Positions 1 to 7,475 of a stretch of DNA of 14,616 nucleotides are shown here, piece by piece (position 1 is the first letter of the stretch; each line of letters starts with the position of its first letter). Position numbers and translations under genes: made by a program. The notes under the pieces were generated by a model, which saw nothing but the letters and a program-made list of their open reading frames with translations, ran no database searches and had not been told where the DNA came from. The stretch is from NCBI GenBank assembly GCA_009921765.1, contig RFXC01000102.1, forward strand, positions 1 to 14,616, read 5' to 3'. This stretch comes from Betaproteobacteria bacterium (GTDB lineage Bacteria; Pseudomonadota; Gammaproteobacteria; Burkholderiales; Burkholderiaceae).

Positions 1-1058
1 CTCTGCGGCCCCACCCGTAACCCACCGCTCGGCGCGATCCGCGCGATGCTGCCGCCGCCCGTGCCCACCTCATGAATATCGATCATGGGAGTGAGCAGGG
101 GCAGACCCACAAAATAGTGCCCGATCATTGCGGCGCCAGTGGTTAGGGCCACACCATCACGAACCACCCCCGCCTTGGCGGTGGTCCCCCCCATGTCAAA
201 CGCTATGGCGTTTTTCAATCCCATGGTGGCGCACATGGCCTGGGTGCCAATCACTCCTGCAGCCGGACCCGACTCCATCATTCGCACGCATTCCTGCTTT
301 GCCTCGCTAAGGGAATACAGGCCACCCGTGGACTGAACCACCATGAATTTGCCGGCGAAACCGTCACGGCGTGTCTGCGAATCGATTTCCTCCAGATAAC
401 GATGAACCCGAGGGCCGACGTAGGCATTGGCAACCACCGTAGAGGTGCGCTCAAACTCGCGGTACTCGAGCGACAACTCGGACGATATCGTGATGAAGTG
501 CCCCGGAAAGCGCTTCTGAAGGACCTTGCGCGCCGCCACCTCATGCGCCGGGTTGCGATAGGCATGAAGGAACAGAATCGCAATCGCTTCAACGTTTTCT
601 TGCGCGATCCGATCGGCCACGTCGTTCAGGCTGTCGAGGTTGAGCGGTTCGAGCACCGAGCCGTCGTACATCAACCGCTCGCGCACTTCAAAGCGCAGTG
701 CGCGTTCAACGAGCGGCTCATGCTTGCGATGCCGCAGGTTGAAAGCGTCCGGTCGGTTCACCCGTCCGATTTCATAAATGTCGCGGAAGCCCTGCGTTGT
801 CACGAGCGCCACCCGGGCGCCGGTTCGCTCGAGCATGGTGTTGATTGCGATGGTGGACCCATGCAGAAACAGCCCGGCTTCAGCCATGCGTGAACCGGCC
901 TTGCCGACGCCTGTATTGATGCCGTCGACCAGTCGAGCAGGGGTGGTGAGGGTCTTGCCCAGCAACAGGCGGCCGGACCGTTCATCAAAAGCTGCCACAT
1001 CGGTAAAGGTGCCGCCAATGTCAGCCGCAATCCGAAAACGTGAGGGCGATTTATTCAT
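1..1058 (-). CDS. Hydantoinase/oxoprolinase family protein, HyuA-type subunit (N-terminal part, runs off left edge)
   Basis: The frame is open from an ATG at 1058 to the window edge, giving 352 residues of a protein that is usually about 680-700 long, so only the first half is seen. HyuA-type proteins are ASKHA-fold ATP-dependent enzymes: N-methylhydantoinase subunit A, 5-oxoprolinase, and the beta subunits of acetone/acetophenone carboxylase. Visible motifs are the first phosphate loop DIGGTFTD (residues 13-20), HGSTIAINTMLERTG (67-80), ESGPAAG (262-268), the second phosphate loop FDMGGTTAK (287-295) and DIHEVGTGGGSIAR (327-340). The reading frame is intact through the run of seven C at 186-192. 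An AGGA at 1070-1073 lies 11 nt before the start, a weak ribosome-binding site. The gene follows the small ORF by 24 bp, so it is probably the fourth gene of the operon that begins at 3629. Family members normally need a HyuB partner, which would be expected just left of the window. Family membership is sure; the substrate (hydantoin, oxoproline, ketone or other) is not. Confidence 0.9.
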   Translation of the reverse strand, partial: MNKSPSRFRIAADIGGTFTDVAAFDERSGRLLLGKTLTTPARLVDGINTGVGKAGSRMAEAGLFLHGSTIAINTMLERTGARVALVTTQGFRDIYEIGRVNRPDAFNLRHRKHEPLVERALRFEVRERLMYDGSVLEPLNLDSLNDVADRIAQENVEAIAILFLHAYRNPAHEVAARKVLQKRFPGHFITISSELSLEYREFERTSTVVANAYVGPRVHRYLEEIDSQTRRDGFAGKFMVVQSTGGLYSLSEAKQECVRMMESGPAAGVIGTQAMCATMGLKNAIAFDMGGTTAKAGVVRDGVALTTGAAMIGHYFVGLPLLTPMIDIHEVGTGGGSIARIAPSGGLRVGPQ

Positions 1059-1082
1059 TCGATGGGGGATCCTGAAACGCAA

Positions 1083-1457
1083 TTAACGTCCGCTATGCTG
1101 CGCCTCGAAAGAATCGAGACTGCGGGCAAGGTCGGCTAGCACGGGGCGAGCGTGATCATCAGCACGTCGGGCCAGGTCGGTGAGCAATGTCTGAATGCTA
1201 TCCGCGCGCAGCGCAATCGGGTGCCGGACGCGAAGAAAATCGAGAATGTCCTGCTCGAAGTCCTGCACCCGGAGTTGACTGTCCGCCACGCCGCAGGAGC
1301 AACCGGCGCTCAGCGCAACATGACCATTGGCGAGCCGGTTCCAGCTGCCGAGAAGCTGAAGCGCAAGCACCGCGGGGGCGGGGCTGGCTGCATGCGGGCC
1401 GTCGAGCCGAGGCCTGATGCGCTTGCCGGCCCTGGCTGGTGAAGGAGGCGCGCCCAT
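1083..1457 (-). CDS. Hypothetical 124-residue protein with Cys-x-Cys motif, translationally coupled to Bug receptor
   Basis: I do not recognise this gene. The ATG (1455-1457) shares its A with the TGA stop of the upstream Bug gene (TGATG), and the TAA at 1083-1085 lies 24 bp before the HyuA start, which is the packing expected of a real operon gene. No signal peptide or membrane segment is visible. The protein starts with a basic, Pro/Ala-rich stretch (residues 1-30). Then come a helical segment with LALQLLGSWNRL (31-42), a GCSCG motif (C53, C55) and an acidic amphipathic stretch QDFEQDILDFL (65-75). The C-terminus (86-117) is helical and rich in Leu, Ala, Arg and Asp. There are only two Cys; H46 and H79 could complete a metal site, but that is a guess. 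It could be an accessory or third subunit of the HyuA-type enzyme; acetone/acetophenone carboxylases do have a small extra subunit, although I see no convincing homology. An in-frame upstream start at 1499 would lie inside the Bug gene and is less likely. Confidence 0.65.
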   Translation of the reverse strand: MGAPPSPARAGKRIRPRLDGPHAASPAPAVLALQLLGSWNRLANGHVALSAGCSCGVADSQLRVQDFEQDILDFLRVRHPIALRADSIQTLLTDLARRADDHARPVLADLARSLDSFEAQHSGR

Positions 1458-2422
1458 CACTCCACTTTGGCGCCGGTTTCCTTCACCACACGCTGCCATT
1501 TGTCGAGCTCGCGCTTGACCATCTGCGCAAACGCTTCGCCGCGGAGCGTGCTGGCCTCAAACCCGATCGCCCGGAGTTTGTCGCGCAGATCGGGGGCATC
1601 CACTGCGCGATCGAGTTCATCTTTTAATCGTGCCACCACGGGCGCGGGCGTGGCAGCGGGAAGCCACACCCCTACCCAAGACTCATCTTCGAAGCCGGTG
1701 AACCCCGCCTCGGCAATGGTCGGAACGTCGGGGATGGCTGGGTTGCGCGAACCACTTGTAACGGCCAGGCCCACCAGACGGCCCGCCTTGATATGCGGCA
1801 CCGCAGGCGGAAGCGCAGTCGATGCCACATCGACTTCGCCCGAAATGGCTGCGGTAATCACTGGGGGAATGCCCTTGTAGGGCACGTGCAGGACATCAAC
1901 CCGGGCGAGCGACTTGAACAGGTATTCCGCCGACAGCTGCGGGGTGGTCCCGTAGCCCGGCGAACCATACTGAACCTTGCCCGAACGCGCACGCTCAACC
2001 ACCTCCTTCAGCGTCCGCAGCCCGATGGCGGGGCTGGTAACCAATACGTTCGGTGCGGAAGCGAGCAGGCCCACCGGAATGAAATCGCGCTCGGAATCGT
2101 AGCCATGCTGAGCGTACATCCACGGGGTCACGGCAAACGCAGTGGATGACACCAGAATCGTGTAGCCGTCTGCCGGCGCCTTCACCACGGTCTGAATTGA
2201 AATCAGTGCGCCGGCACCAGCGCGATTTTCAACCACCACCGGCTGCCCCCAGCTTTCCTGGATCTTCTGCGCAAACAATCGGCCGATCACGTCCTGGGGA
2301 CTGCCGGTGGAGGCCACCACGAACTTTACAGGGCGGGCAGGATAGGTTTGCGCAGCTGCAGGCACGGTCATTGACAGACCGACAGCGCCAACGAGCAAAG
2401 ACATAAGCAAAGGGATTTTCAT
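1457..2422 (-). CDS. Tripartite tricarboxylate transporter substrate-binding protein (TctC/Bug family), copy 1
   Basis: This is a periplasmic solute receptor of 321 residues, the normal length for the family. A signal peptide (Lys2, hydrophobic 4-22) ends at AAA-Q, with predicted cleavage after residue 24, followed by the usual mature start QTYPARPVKFVV. Family marks are VVVENRAGAGALI (62-74), DGYT (85-88) and HVPYKG (179-184). The ligand-loop region that is normally like VPFxPGGxxDxxAR reads VVASTGSPQDVIGR here (35-48): the Pro and the Gly-Gly are gone, so this copy belongs to a divergent subgroup. The start at 2422 is chosen because the signal peptide begins there and GGAG (2431-2434) sits 8 nt upstream. 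The frame is open further upstream but carries no plausible protein there. It lies 73 bp after the monooxygenase and overlaps the next gene by one base. The ligand is unknown; Bug proteins bind carboxylates, amides and related compounds. Confidence 0.95.
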   Translation of the reverse strand: MKIPLLMSLLVGAVGLSMTVPAAAQTYPARPVKFVVASTGSPQDVIGRLFAQKIQESWGQPVVVENRAGAGALISIQTVVKAPADGYTILVSSTAFAVTPWMYAQHGYDSERDFIPVGLLASAPNVLVTSPAIGLRTLKEVVERARSGKVQYGSPGYGTTPQLSAEYLFKSLARVDVLHVPYKGIPPVITAAISGEVDVASTALPPAVPHIKAGRLVGLAVTSGSRNPAIPDVPTIAEAGFTGFEDESWVGVWLPAATPAPVVARLKDELDRAVDAPDLRDKLRAIGFEASTLRGEAFAQMVKRELDKWQRVVKETGAKVE

Positions 2423-2430
2423 CAGCGTAT

Positions 2431-2434
2431 CTCC
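2431..2434 (-). promoter_or_regulatory. Ribosome-binding site of Bug copy 1
   Basis: GGAG on the minus strand with 8 nt to the ATG at 2422. It fixes the start at the signal peptide rather than at the longer open frame reaching 2590. Confidence 0.7.
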
Positions 2435-2495
2435 AACAACATGGCTGCCCTCAGAACGAAAGGTCGCATTGAAAACAAACGAATCACCATGACAA

Positions 2496-3629
2496 CTAGA
2501 TTGGCTGAGCAAGCGCCGCAAGCGATCGATCCACCACCGCTGTCTGGTCGGCAGGCGACGCCCCAGACATTTCCAGTCGCCCGATCTCAAGCGAGTTCTC
2601 CACCACCATTTTGCAACGCTCGAAGCGACGACGCATGAAACCTCGGAATGCCTCGGTCAGGTTCGTTGAACGCGACACCTCCTGCGCAAGCACAATTCCA
2701 TCTTCCAGCCCCATACCGGCACCGGAGGCAAGTTGCGGCGTGGTGGCGTGTGCGGCATCGCCAATCAAAATGGCGTTGCCCCGCCACCAATCATCCCGCA
2801 GAAGGTGGCTTTCCAGCGGGCGGTAAACAATTTTCGAATCGGGATTGAGGGCGGCACGGATGTCGGCGAGGACACCCCCGAATCCCGCAAGCAGCGATCC
2901 CAGCACCTCGTACTGCGTAGCCTCGGGGCGCCACGGGTTGGAAGGAACATGCTCGAGCAGAAAGAGATACATCTCATCCTGCGACACCGGGGTGAGGCCC
3001 ACCTTGACTGGTCCACCCAGAAAAAAGTGTCGGTTATCGATCGCCGCAGGTCTGGGAATCACCAGCCGCCAGCAAGCCTGCCCGGTGAAGACGGGGGCCG
3101 GGGCCATTGGAAACAGCAGCTTCCGAACACCCGAGGACAGCCCGTCAGCGCCCACCACAAGATCGACATGCTCCACGCCGCCGTTCGACAACACCACTTC
3201 GCATCCGCGATCGCGTGTCAGGATCGACTCAGGCGTCAGGCCAAGCCGTACCGGGATGTCCAGCGCATGCAGACGCTCGGCCATCACCGCATGCAAGGTG
3301 GCGCGCAGAATACCGCCAGCGCCCGGCACCTCCGCATCGGGTAGCGGCGGGCTCACCACCATCCTGATCGGGCGACCTTCCACGTCGCACACCTGGATAC
3401 CGGCGTGTGTATGGCCTCGGGTCATCACCTGGTCGAGAAGTCCGGCCATGCGCAGCGCCCGGAGGGTGGAGGCGCTGATGGTGAGACCGGCTCCGGACAT
3501 CTTCCATTCGGTCGCGATATCCACCAACTGAACCGAGAGGCCTGCTTCGCGCAACATGATCGCAGCGCTCATCCCGGCAATGCCTGCTCCCACCACCATT
3601 GCAGACCGAGCGGAATCTGGCGGTTTCAT
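2496..3629 (-). CDS. FAD-dependent monooxygenase (aromatic hydroxylase / UbiH-type family)
   Basis: This is a class A flavoprotein monooxygenase of 377 residues, typical for single-component enzymes such as salicylate or 6-hydroxynicotinate hydroxylase, which use NAD(P)H and O2. The Rossmann motif GAGIAG (14-19) follows a beta strand and is closed by the acidic D37. The DG motif VVGADGLSSGVR (158-169) and the GD motif ILIGDAAHATTPQLASGAG (287-305) bind FAD, and the segment after it (GMGLEDGIVLAQE) is the standard helix. No signal peptide, so it is cytosolic. The ATG at 3629 is chosen because it lies just before the Rossmann fold; no good ribosome-binding site is seen, so the true start could differ by a few codons. 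It is the first gene of a minus-strand operon continuing into a Bug receptor, the CxC protein and HyuA. It diverges from the amidohydrolase gene across 229 bp. Its substrate is probably aromatic or N-heterocyclic, which is inference from family and neighbours only. Confidence 0.92.
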   Translation of the reverse strand: MKPPDSARSAMVVGAGIAGMSAAIMLREAGLSVQLVDIATEWKMSGAGLTISASTLRALRMAGLLDQVMTRGHTHAGIQVCDVEGRPIRMVVSPPLPDAEVPGAGGILRATLHAVMAERLHALDIPVRLGLTPESILTRDRGCEVVLSNGGVEHVDLVVGADGLSSGVRKLLFPMAPAPVFTGQACWRLVIPRPAAIDNRHFFLGGPVKVGLTPVSQDEMYLFLLEHVPSNPWRPEATQYEVLGSLLAGFGGVLADIRAALNPDSKIVYRPLESHLLRDDWWRGNAILIGDAAHATTPQLASGAGMGLEDGIVLAQEVSRSTNLTEAFRGFMRRRFERCKMVVENSLEIGRLEMSGASPADQTAVVDRSLAALAQPI

Positions 3630-3858
3630 GGGGCTACGCACTGGGCAAGCGGGTTCCGAAGCGGGTATGGCATGAACGGGTGAGGAGTGCGAGGGCGGGG
3701 AGAGAATGGCACCGACCGCGCCGCGCGGCAAGCCCCGCGTCTCACTCCATACCGGAAACCATCGACTCCAATTGCTGTGGAGGACGATTTGCCCGACAGT
3801 TGATGGTGACAAGCGCCATCAAGGGCGATCTCAACTCTCGGACATCCGGACATCACTC
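3630..3858. promoter_or_regulatory. Divergent intergenic region between trains A and B
   Basis: This 229-bp region separates the start of the monooxygenase (minus) from the start of the amidohydrolase (plus), so promoters for both operons should lie here. I could not identify convincing -35/-10 pairs for either direction. The clearest structure is the inverted repeat at 3800-3822. An imperfect 8-bp tandem repeat GGACATCC/GGACATCA (3840-3855) ends just before the amidohydrolase start and may overlap its ribosome-binding region. Confidence 0.55.
3800..3822. promoter_or_regulatory. Candidate operator: TTGATGG-N9-CCATCAA inverted repeat
   Basis: Perfect 7-bp arms (3800-3806 and 3816-3822) separated by 9 bp give a 23-bp dyad, a size fitting a dimeric regulator. 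It lies 37 bp before the amidohydrolase start in the divergent promoter region, where one regulator could control both operons. No regulator gene is present in the window, so the binding protein is unknown. A 7-bp dyad can arise by chance in a region of this length. Confidence 0.35.
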
Positions 3859-4806
3859 ATGACCACCCTCGGCGCTATCGATATTGTCGTCAACGTCAGA
3901 ACCCCCCAGGAAATGGCCGCTGGCCTCAATCCCACCGATCAGTCGTTTGCAGCGCAGGTGCGGCAGGACGCGTCCATTGCACAGGCCCAGGGCGTGAGCA
4001 TCGACGACTACATCAGAAAGATGGATCGGTGCGGCATCGAACGTTCGTTGTTGATCGCCGTTCGGTGCGGCGACCTGCGCCGGTCCACCTCCATGCACCT
4101 GTCCTACGAGCGGGTCCACGAGATCTGTCAAGCCCATCCCGACCGCTTCTCGGGGCTCGCTGGCATCGATCCGACCCTGGGCCTCGCCCAGTTGCGTGAA
4201 CTCGAACATGCTGTGAAGGATCTGGGCTTCGTCGGCGCGCACTATTACCCGCACTGGTTCGACATGCCGCCGGACCACCCCTATGTCATGCCAATCAATG
4301 CGAAATGTGCCGAACTTGGTGTTCCCATCATGATGCACGTGGGTCACAACCTGGTGTATCGCCGCGATCTTCGACTGCCCAGCGTGGCGCACCCAATCGC
4401 CTTCGACCGCGTGGCGATCCTGTATCCCGAGCTCACGCTCATCGGCATTCACCTGGGCGTCCCCTGGGTCGATGAAATGATTTCCATGGCGTGGAAGCAT
4501 GACAACGTGTTTTTCTGCGGCGATGCCTACGCACCCAGCCATTGGCCGTCGCAGGTGGTGCACTACGCCAACACCTATGGTCAGGACAAATTCATGTTCG
4601 GCACCGACTGGCCGGTCATTGAACCTGAACGCGCGGTGCGCGATATTCAGGCGCACAACTATCGGCCTGATCCCTATCGAAAAATGATGCGCGACAACGC
4701 CATCAAGGCGTTCAAGCTCCCTTCGGGCGGACTGCAAAAGCGACCGGCCGACTGGTGCACGCTGCTGCCAGATGGTGCGCTTGAGTCGCGACTGAACCCC
4801 GCCTGA
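3859..4806 (+). CDS. Amidohydrolase family protein (amidohydrolase 2 / TIM-barrel metal-dependent hydrolase)
   Basis: This 315-residue protein has the amidohydrolase-2 fold, a family that includes ACMSD-type decarboxylases and dicarboxylate-lactone hydrolases. Later metal/active-site positions are visible: PIMMHVGHN (156-164, H160), LIGIHLG (194-200, H198) and MFGTDWP (246-252, D250). At the N-terminus the usual D-x-H-x-H motif is replaced by AIDIVVNVRTPQE (6-18), so neither His is present: V10 and N12 occupy those places. This resembles a subgroup I recall with similar ID-V-N-x-TPE starts, so it need not be a dead enzyme. No signal peptide; cytosolic. The ATG at 3859 is chosen because homology begins there; the frame is open upstream to 3706 without plausible protein. 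It is the first gene of the plus-strand operon, 45 bp before Bug copy 2. The substrate is unknown, probably a carboxylate or lactone feeding the downstream CoA ligase. Confidence 0.88.
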   Translation: MTTLGAIDIVVNVRTPQEMAAGLNPTDQSFAAQVRQDASIAQAQGVSIDDYIRKMDRCGIERSLLIAVRCGDLRRSTSMHLSYERVHEICQAHPDRFSGLAGIDPTLGLAQLRELEHAVKDLGFVGAHYYPHWFDMPPDHPYVMPINAKCAELGVPIMMHVGHNLVYRRDLRLPSVAHPIAFDRVAILYPELTLIGIHLGVPWVDEMISMAWKHDNVFFCGDAYAPSHWPSQVVHYANTYGQDKFMFGTDWPVIEPERAVRDIQAHNYRPDPYRKMMRDNAIKAFKLPSGGLQKRPADWCTLLPDGALESRLNPA

Positions 4807-4839
4807 CCCCCTTTGTCATCGCTTCGTTTGGCTCCCCTC

Positions 4840-4843
4840 GGAG
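4840..4843 (+). promoter_or_regulatory. Ribosome-binding site of Bug copy 2
   Basis: GGAG with 8 nt to the ATG at 4852. It selects the start at the signal peptide over the in-frame TTG at 4813. Confidence 0.7.
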
Positions 4844-4851
4844 AGTTCGCC

Positions 4852-5820
4852 ATGAAAACCATCCTGAGTGCCTGTTTCGCCGCCAGTCTCTGCGCAAGCT
4901 CTGTTCCCAGCGTCATGGCGCAAGCCTTTCCCGATCGGCCGATCAAGGTGATCGTTCCCTACGGACCGGGCGGCACCGATGTTCAGATGCGGCTCGCAGC
5001 GCCCTTCATGTCCAAGGAACTGGGACAACCGATTGTGGTGGAAAACAAGGCCGGCGGCGGCGCCACCATCGGCACGACACTGGTTCGCAACAGTCCCGCC
5101 GACGGCTACACCCTGCTCTTCACCGGAACTTCGGCCCTGTCGGTTGTGCCGCACATGAAGCAGACCCAATACACCATGGATGACTTCGTTCCGATCGGTA
5201 CGTTAACCGGAACAGCACTCATCGTGGTGTCGCGAACCGATGCGCCATTCAAGACTCTCGCCGAAATGATCGCCTACGCCCGCGCCAACCCGGGCAAGAT
5301 CAACATGGGCTCCTCGGGCGTCGGCACCACCACCCACATGATTGGCGAGGCATTGCAAATCACGGCGGGCGTCACCTTTACGCACGTGCCGCACACCGGG
5401 ATGGGTCAGGTGATTGCAGCCATGATGAACGGATCGGCCGACATGATGATCGGTGTTCCGAGCGCCTTCGTGGCAAACATCCGTGCAGGCAAGCTTCTGG
5501 GACTGGCAACCCTCGGCAACATGCGGTCTGAATTCCTGCCCGGCGCTCCAACCGCCAAAGAGGTGGGATTCGAGGTGGTCGAGGAAACCAAATTTGGTCT
5601 GCTGGCACCAAAGGGCATTCCTGCCGACACGCAGAACCGACTGGTCGCGGCGCTCAAGACGGCCGTGCAGAGCCCGGAGTTCATCGACAAGATGCGTAGC
5701 AACTTTGTAACCGCCCTCTACATGACGCCCCAGCAATTCGCCCAGGCGCTTAAAGACGAGGAAAAGTACTGGGTCGGTCTTCTGAACCGACCCGAGCTTC
5801 GCGGTCTCAAAGAGAAATGA
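4852..5820 (+). CDS. Tripartite tricarboxylate transporter substrate-binding protein (TctC/Bug family), copy 2
   Basis: This is a 322-residue periplasmic receptor. The signal peptide (K2, hydrophobic 4-20) ends at VMA-Q, with cleavage likely after residue 23. The mature part starts QAFPDRPIKVIVPYGPGGTD, with the classic Bug ligand loop PYGPGGTDVQMR. VVENKAGGGATIG, ADGYTLL and HVPHTG (usually HVPYxG) are also present. The TGA stop overlaps the start of the acyl-CoA ligase as ATGA (5817-5820), so the two are translationally coupled. It sits 45 bp after the amidohydrolase. The coupling to a CoA ligase suggests that the ligand is the carboxylic acid activated by that enzyme, or a precursor of it (inference). 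No TctA/TctB permease lies nearby. Confidence 0.95.
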   Translation: MKTILSACFAASLCASSVPSVMAQAFPDRPIKVIVPYGPGGTDVQMRLAAPFMSKELGQPIVVENKAGGGATIGTTLVRNSPADGYTLLFTGTSALSVVPHMKQTQYTMDDFVPIGTLTGTALIVVSRTDAPFKTLAEMIAYARANPGKINMGSSGVGTTTHMIGEALQITAGVTFTHVPHTGMGQVIAAMMNGSADMMIGVPSAFVANIRAGKLLGLATLGNMRSEFLPGAPTAKEVGFEVVEETKFGLLAPKGIPADTQNRLVAALKTAVQSPEFIDKMRSNFVTALYMTPQQFAQALKDEEKYWVGLLNRPELRGLKEK

Positions 5821-7475
5821 TTCACGCCACTGATCACGCCTGGTCTGCACGCACCTGTGAACAAAGCCTTGCCCGGGCAGCCAGCCGCTGGCCCGACCAG
5901 CAGGCCCTGCTCATTGACGGTGAGTCGCGCACCTATTCCCAGCTTCTGAATGACGTTCAGCAAACGGCGGCTGGCCTTCGCCGTTTGGGCCTCAAGCGCG
6001 GCGATCACTTCGCCATCTGCATGGGCAACACGCGTGAGTGGTGCACCCTGTTCCTTGCGGCTGGCACCATCGGCGCGGTTACCGTCCCGATCAATACCCG
6101 GTTCAAGGCCGACGAGATCGCCTACTGCCTTCGCCAGGCCGATGTTCGAATGCTGGCCATCGCGGATCGATTCCTGTCGATTGACTTCATCGCCATGCTG
6201 CGGAGCGTTGTGCCTGGACTTGACAGCGCCCTGCCCGACCCCGCGTTTCCGCTGCTGCGCACCATCATCGTGGCAGGCCACAACGTTCCTGCCGGCTGCC
6301 GCCCGCTTGAGACGCTCACACGGCTCGATGGGCAAGAGGTGGCGCCGACAGCGACGGACCCGGTGCAACCCGACGACACGCTGCTCATCCAGTACACCTC
6401 GGGCACCACCGCCTACCCCAAGGGTGCGATGCTGTCACACGCCAGCATGCTGCGCGACGCCTTTGAAGTGGGCCGTCGCCTCGACCTTCGGCCTGGCGAC
6501 CGCTATTTCAGCGGTCGTCCGCTGTTTCACGCGGCGGGCACCACCATGTCGCTTCTCTGCTCCATCGAGGCGGGCGCCTGCTATCTGACAACTCCCAGCT
6601 TTGACACCGAGCAGGTGCTCGACATCATGGAGCGTGAACGCTGCACCCACACGAGCGGCAACGACACAATGTTCCTGATGATGATGAGCCATCCAAGCTT
6701 CCCCGGCCGATCGTTTTCGCTACGCGCCGGATGGGCTGCGGCCACCCCGTCTGTGATGCGGCAGATCATCGAACGCATGGGAATCACCGGCCTGTGCTCC
6801 GCCTTTGGCATGTCGGAGTGCGCACCGAACGCTGCCATGGCCAGCGTCGACGACGACAGGGAGACGCGCATTCACGGGTTTGCAAAGCCGCTGCCTGGTG
6901 TTTCGATCCGGATCTGGTCCGAGGAGCTGGGACGTGACCTGGGGTCTGGCGAGGTCGGCGAAATTCTGGTGAAGGGCTGGAATGTAATGAAGGGCTATTA
7001 CAAGATGCCCGAGCACACCGCCAGCACTATCGATTCCGGCGGGTGGTTGCACACCGGCGATCTGGGCGTGTGCGACGACGAAGGCCGGCTCGCCTTTGTT
7101 GGACGGCTGAAGGACTCATTCAGGGTGGGCGGAGAAAACGTGGCGCCCGCCGAGGTAGAAGACGTCCTTCATCGACACCCAGCCATTCGGCAGGCGCAGG
7201 TCGTCGGCGTCCCTGATTCGCGCATGGTGGAGGTGGCAGCCGCCTACATCATTCTGCAGCCCGGGGCAGTGCTCACAGAGCCAGAAGTGATCGCATGGTG
7301 CCGCGAGCGGTGTGCAAATTTCAAGGTTCCAAGGTATGTGCGTTTTATCAGCAGCTTTGAGCACATCGGCATGACTGCCAGCGCAAAGATCCAGAAAAGA
7401 AAGCTCCGTGACTACGTCATCCGCGATCTCGGACTGGAGTCGGTCGTCCTCACCGGACAGAGCGCAAAGCAGTGA
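5817..7475 (+). CDS. Acyl-CoA synthetase / AMP-dependent carboxylate-CoA ligase
   Basis: This 552-residue member of the ANL adenylating superfamily makes acyl-AMP and then acyl-CoA from a carboxylate, ATP and CoA. The phosphate loop YTSGTTAYPKG is at 193-203, the adenine-binding GMSE at 331-334, WLHTGD at 410-415 and the hinge GRLKDSFRVGGENVAP at 429-444. The adenylation lysine is K524 in ASAKIQKRK, with a Ser where TGK is commoner. All catalytic landmarks are present and the length is normal. The start ATG overlaps the Bug stop by 4 bp, and the stop overlaps the possible GTG start of the next gene by 4 bp. Such tight coupling with an acyl-CoA dehydrogenase indicates that the product is oxidised next at the alpha,beta position. 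The acyl group (medium-chain, alicyclic such as cyclohexanecarboxylate, or aryl-alkanoate) cannot be read from the sequence. Confidence 0.95.
   Translation: MIHATDHAWSARTCEQSLARAASRWPDQQALLIDGESRTYSQLLNDVQQTAAGLRRLGLKRGDHFAICMGNTREWCTLFLAAGTIGAVTVPINTRFKADEIAYCLRQADVRMLAIADRFLSIDFIAMLRSVVPGLDSALPDPAFPLLRTIIVAGHNVPAGCRPLETLTRLDGQEVAPTATDPVQPDDTLLIQYTSGTTAYPKGAMLSHASMLRDAFEVGRRLDLRPGDRYFSGRPLFHAAGTTMSLLCSIEAGACYLTTPSFDTEQVLDIMERERCTHTSGNDTMFLMMMSHPSFPGRSFSLRAGWAAATPSVMRQIIERMGITGLCSAFGMSECAPNAAMASVDDDRETRIHGFAKPLPGVSIRIWSEELGRDLGSGEVGEILVKGWNVMKGYYKMPEHTASTIDSGGWLHTGDLGVCDDEGRLAFVGRLKDSFRVGGENVAPAEVEDVLHRHPAIRQAQVVGVPDSRMVEVAAAYIILQPGAVLTEPEVIAWCRERCANFKVPRYVRFISSFEHIGMTASAKIQKRKLRDYVIRDLGLESVVLTGQSAKQ

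Noticed and set aside
186..192. Possible frameshift in the HyuA gene at the run of seven C
   Set aside because: Recounting the run gives codons ATG GGG GGG ACC ACC GCC AAG, so the conserved FDMGGTTAK motif is in frame and the gene continues intact to the edge.
3840..3855. Tandem repeat GGACATCC/GGACATCA as an operator
   Set aside because: Only two imperfect 8-bp units adjoining the start codon; too short to distinguish from chance, so it is mentioned only within the intergenic entry.
3853..4737. Long minus-strand frame of 294 codons opposite the amidohydrolase
   Set aside because: It is a mirror frame of a GC-rich gene: the plus-strand protein has family motifs, and the antisense product has none and is His/Val-rich in the way typical of shadows.
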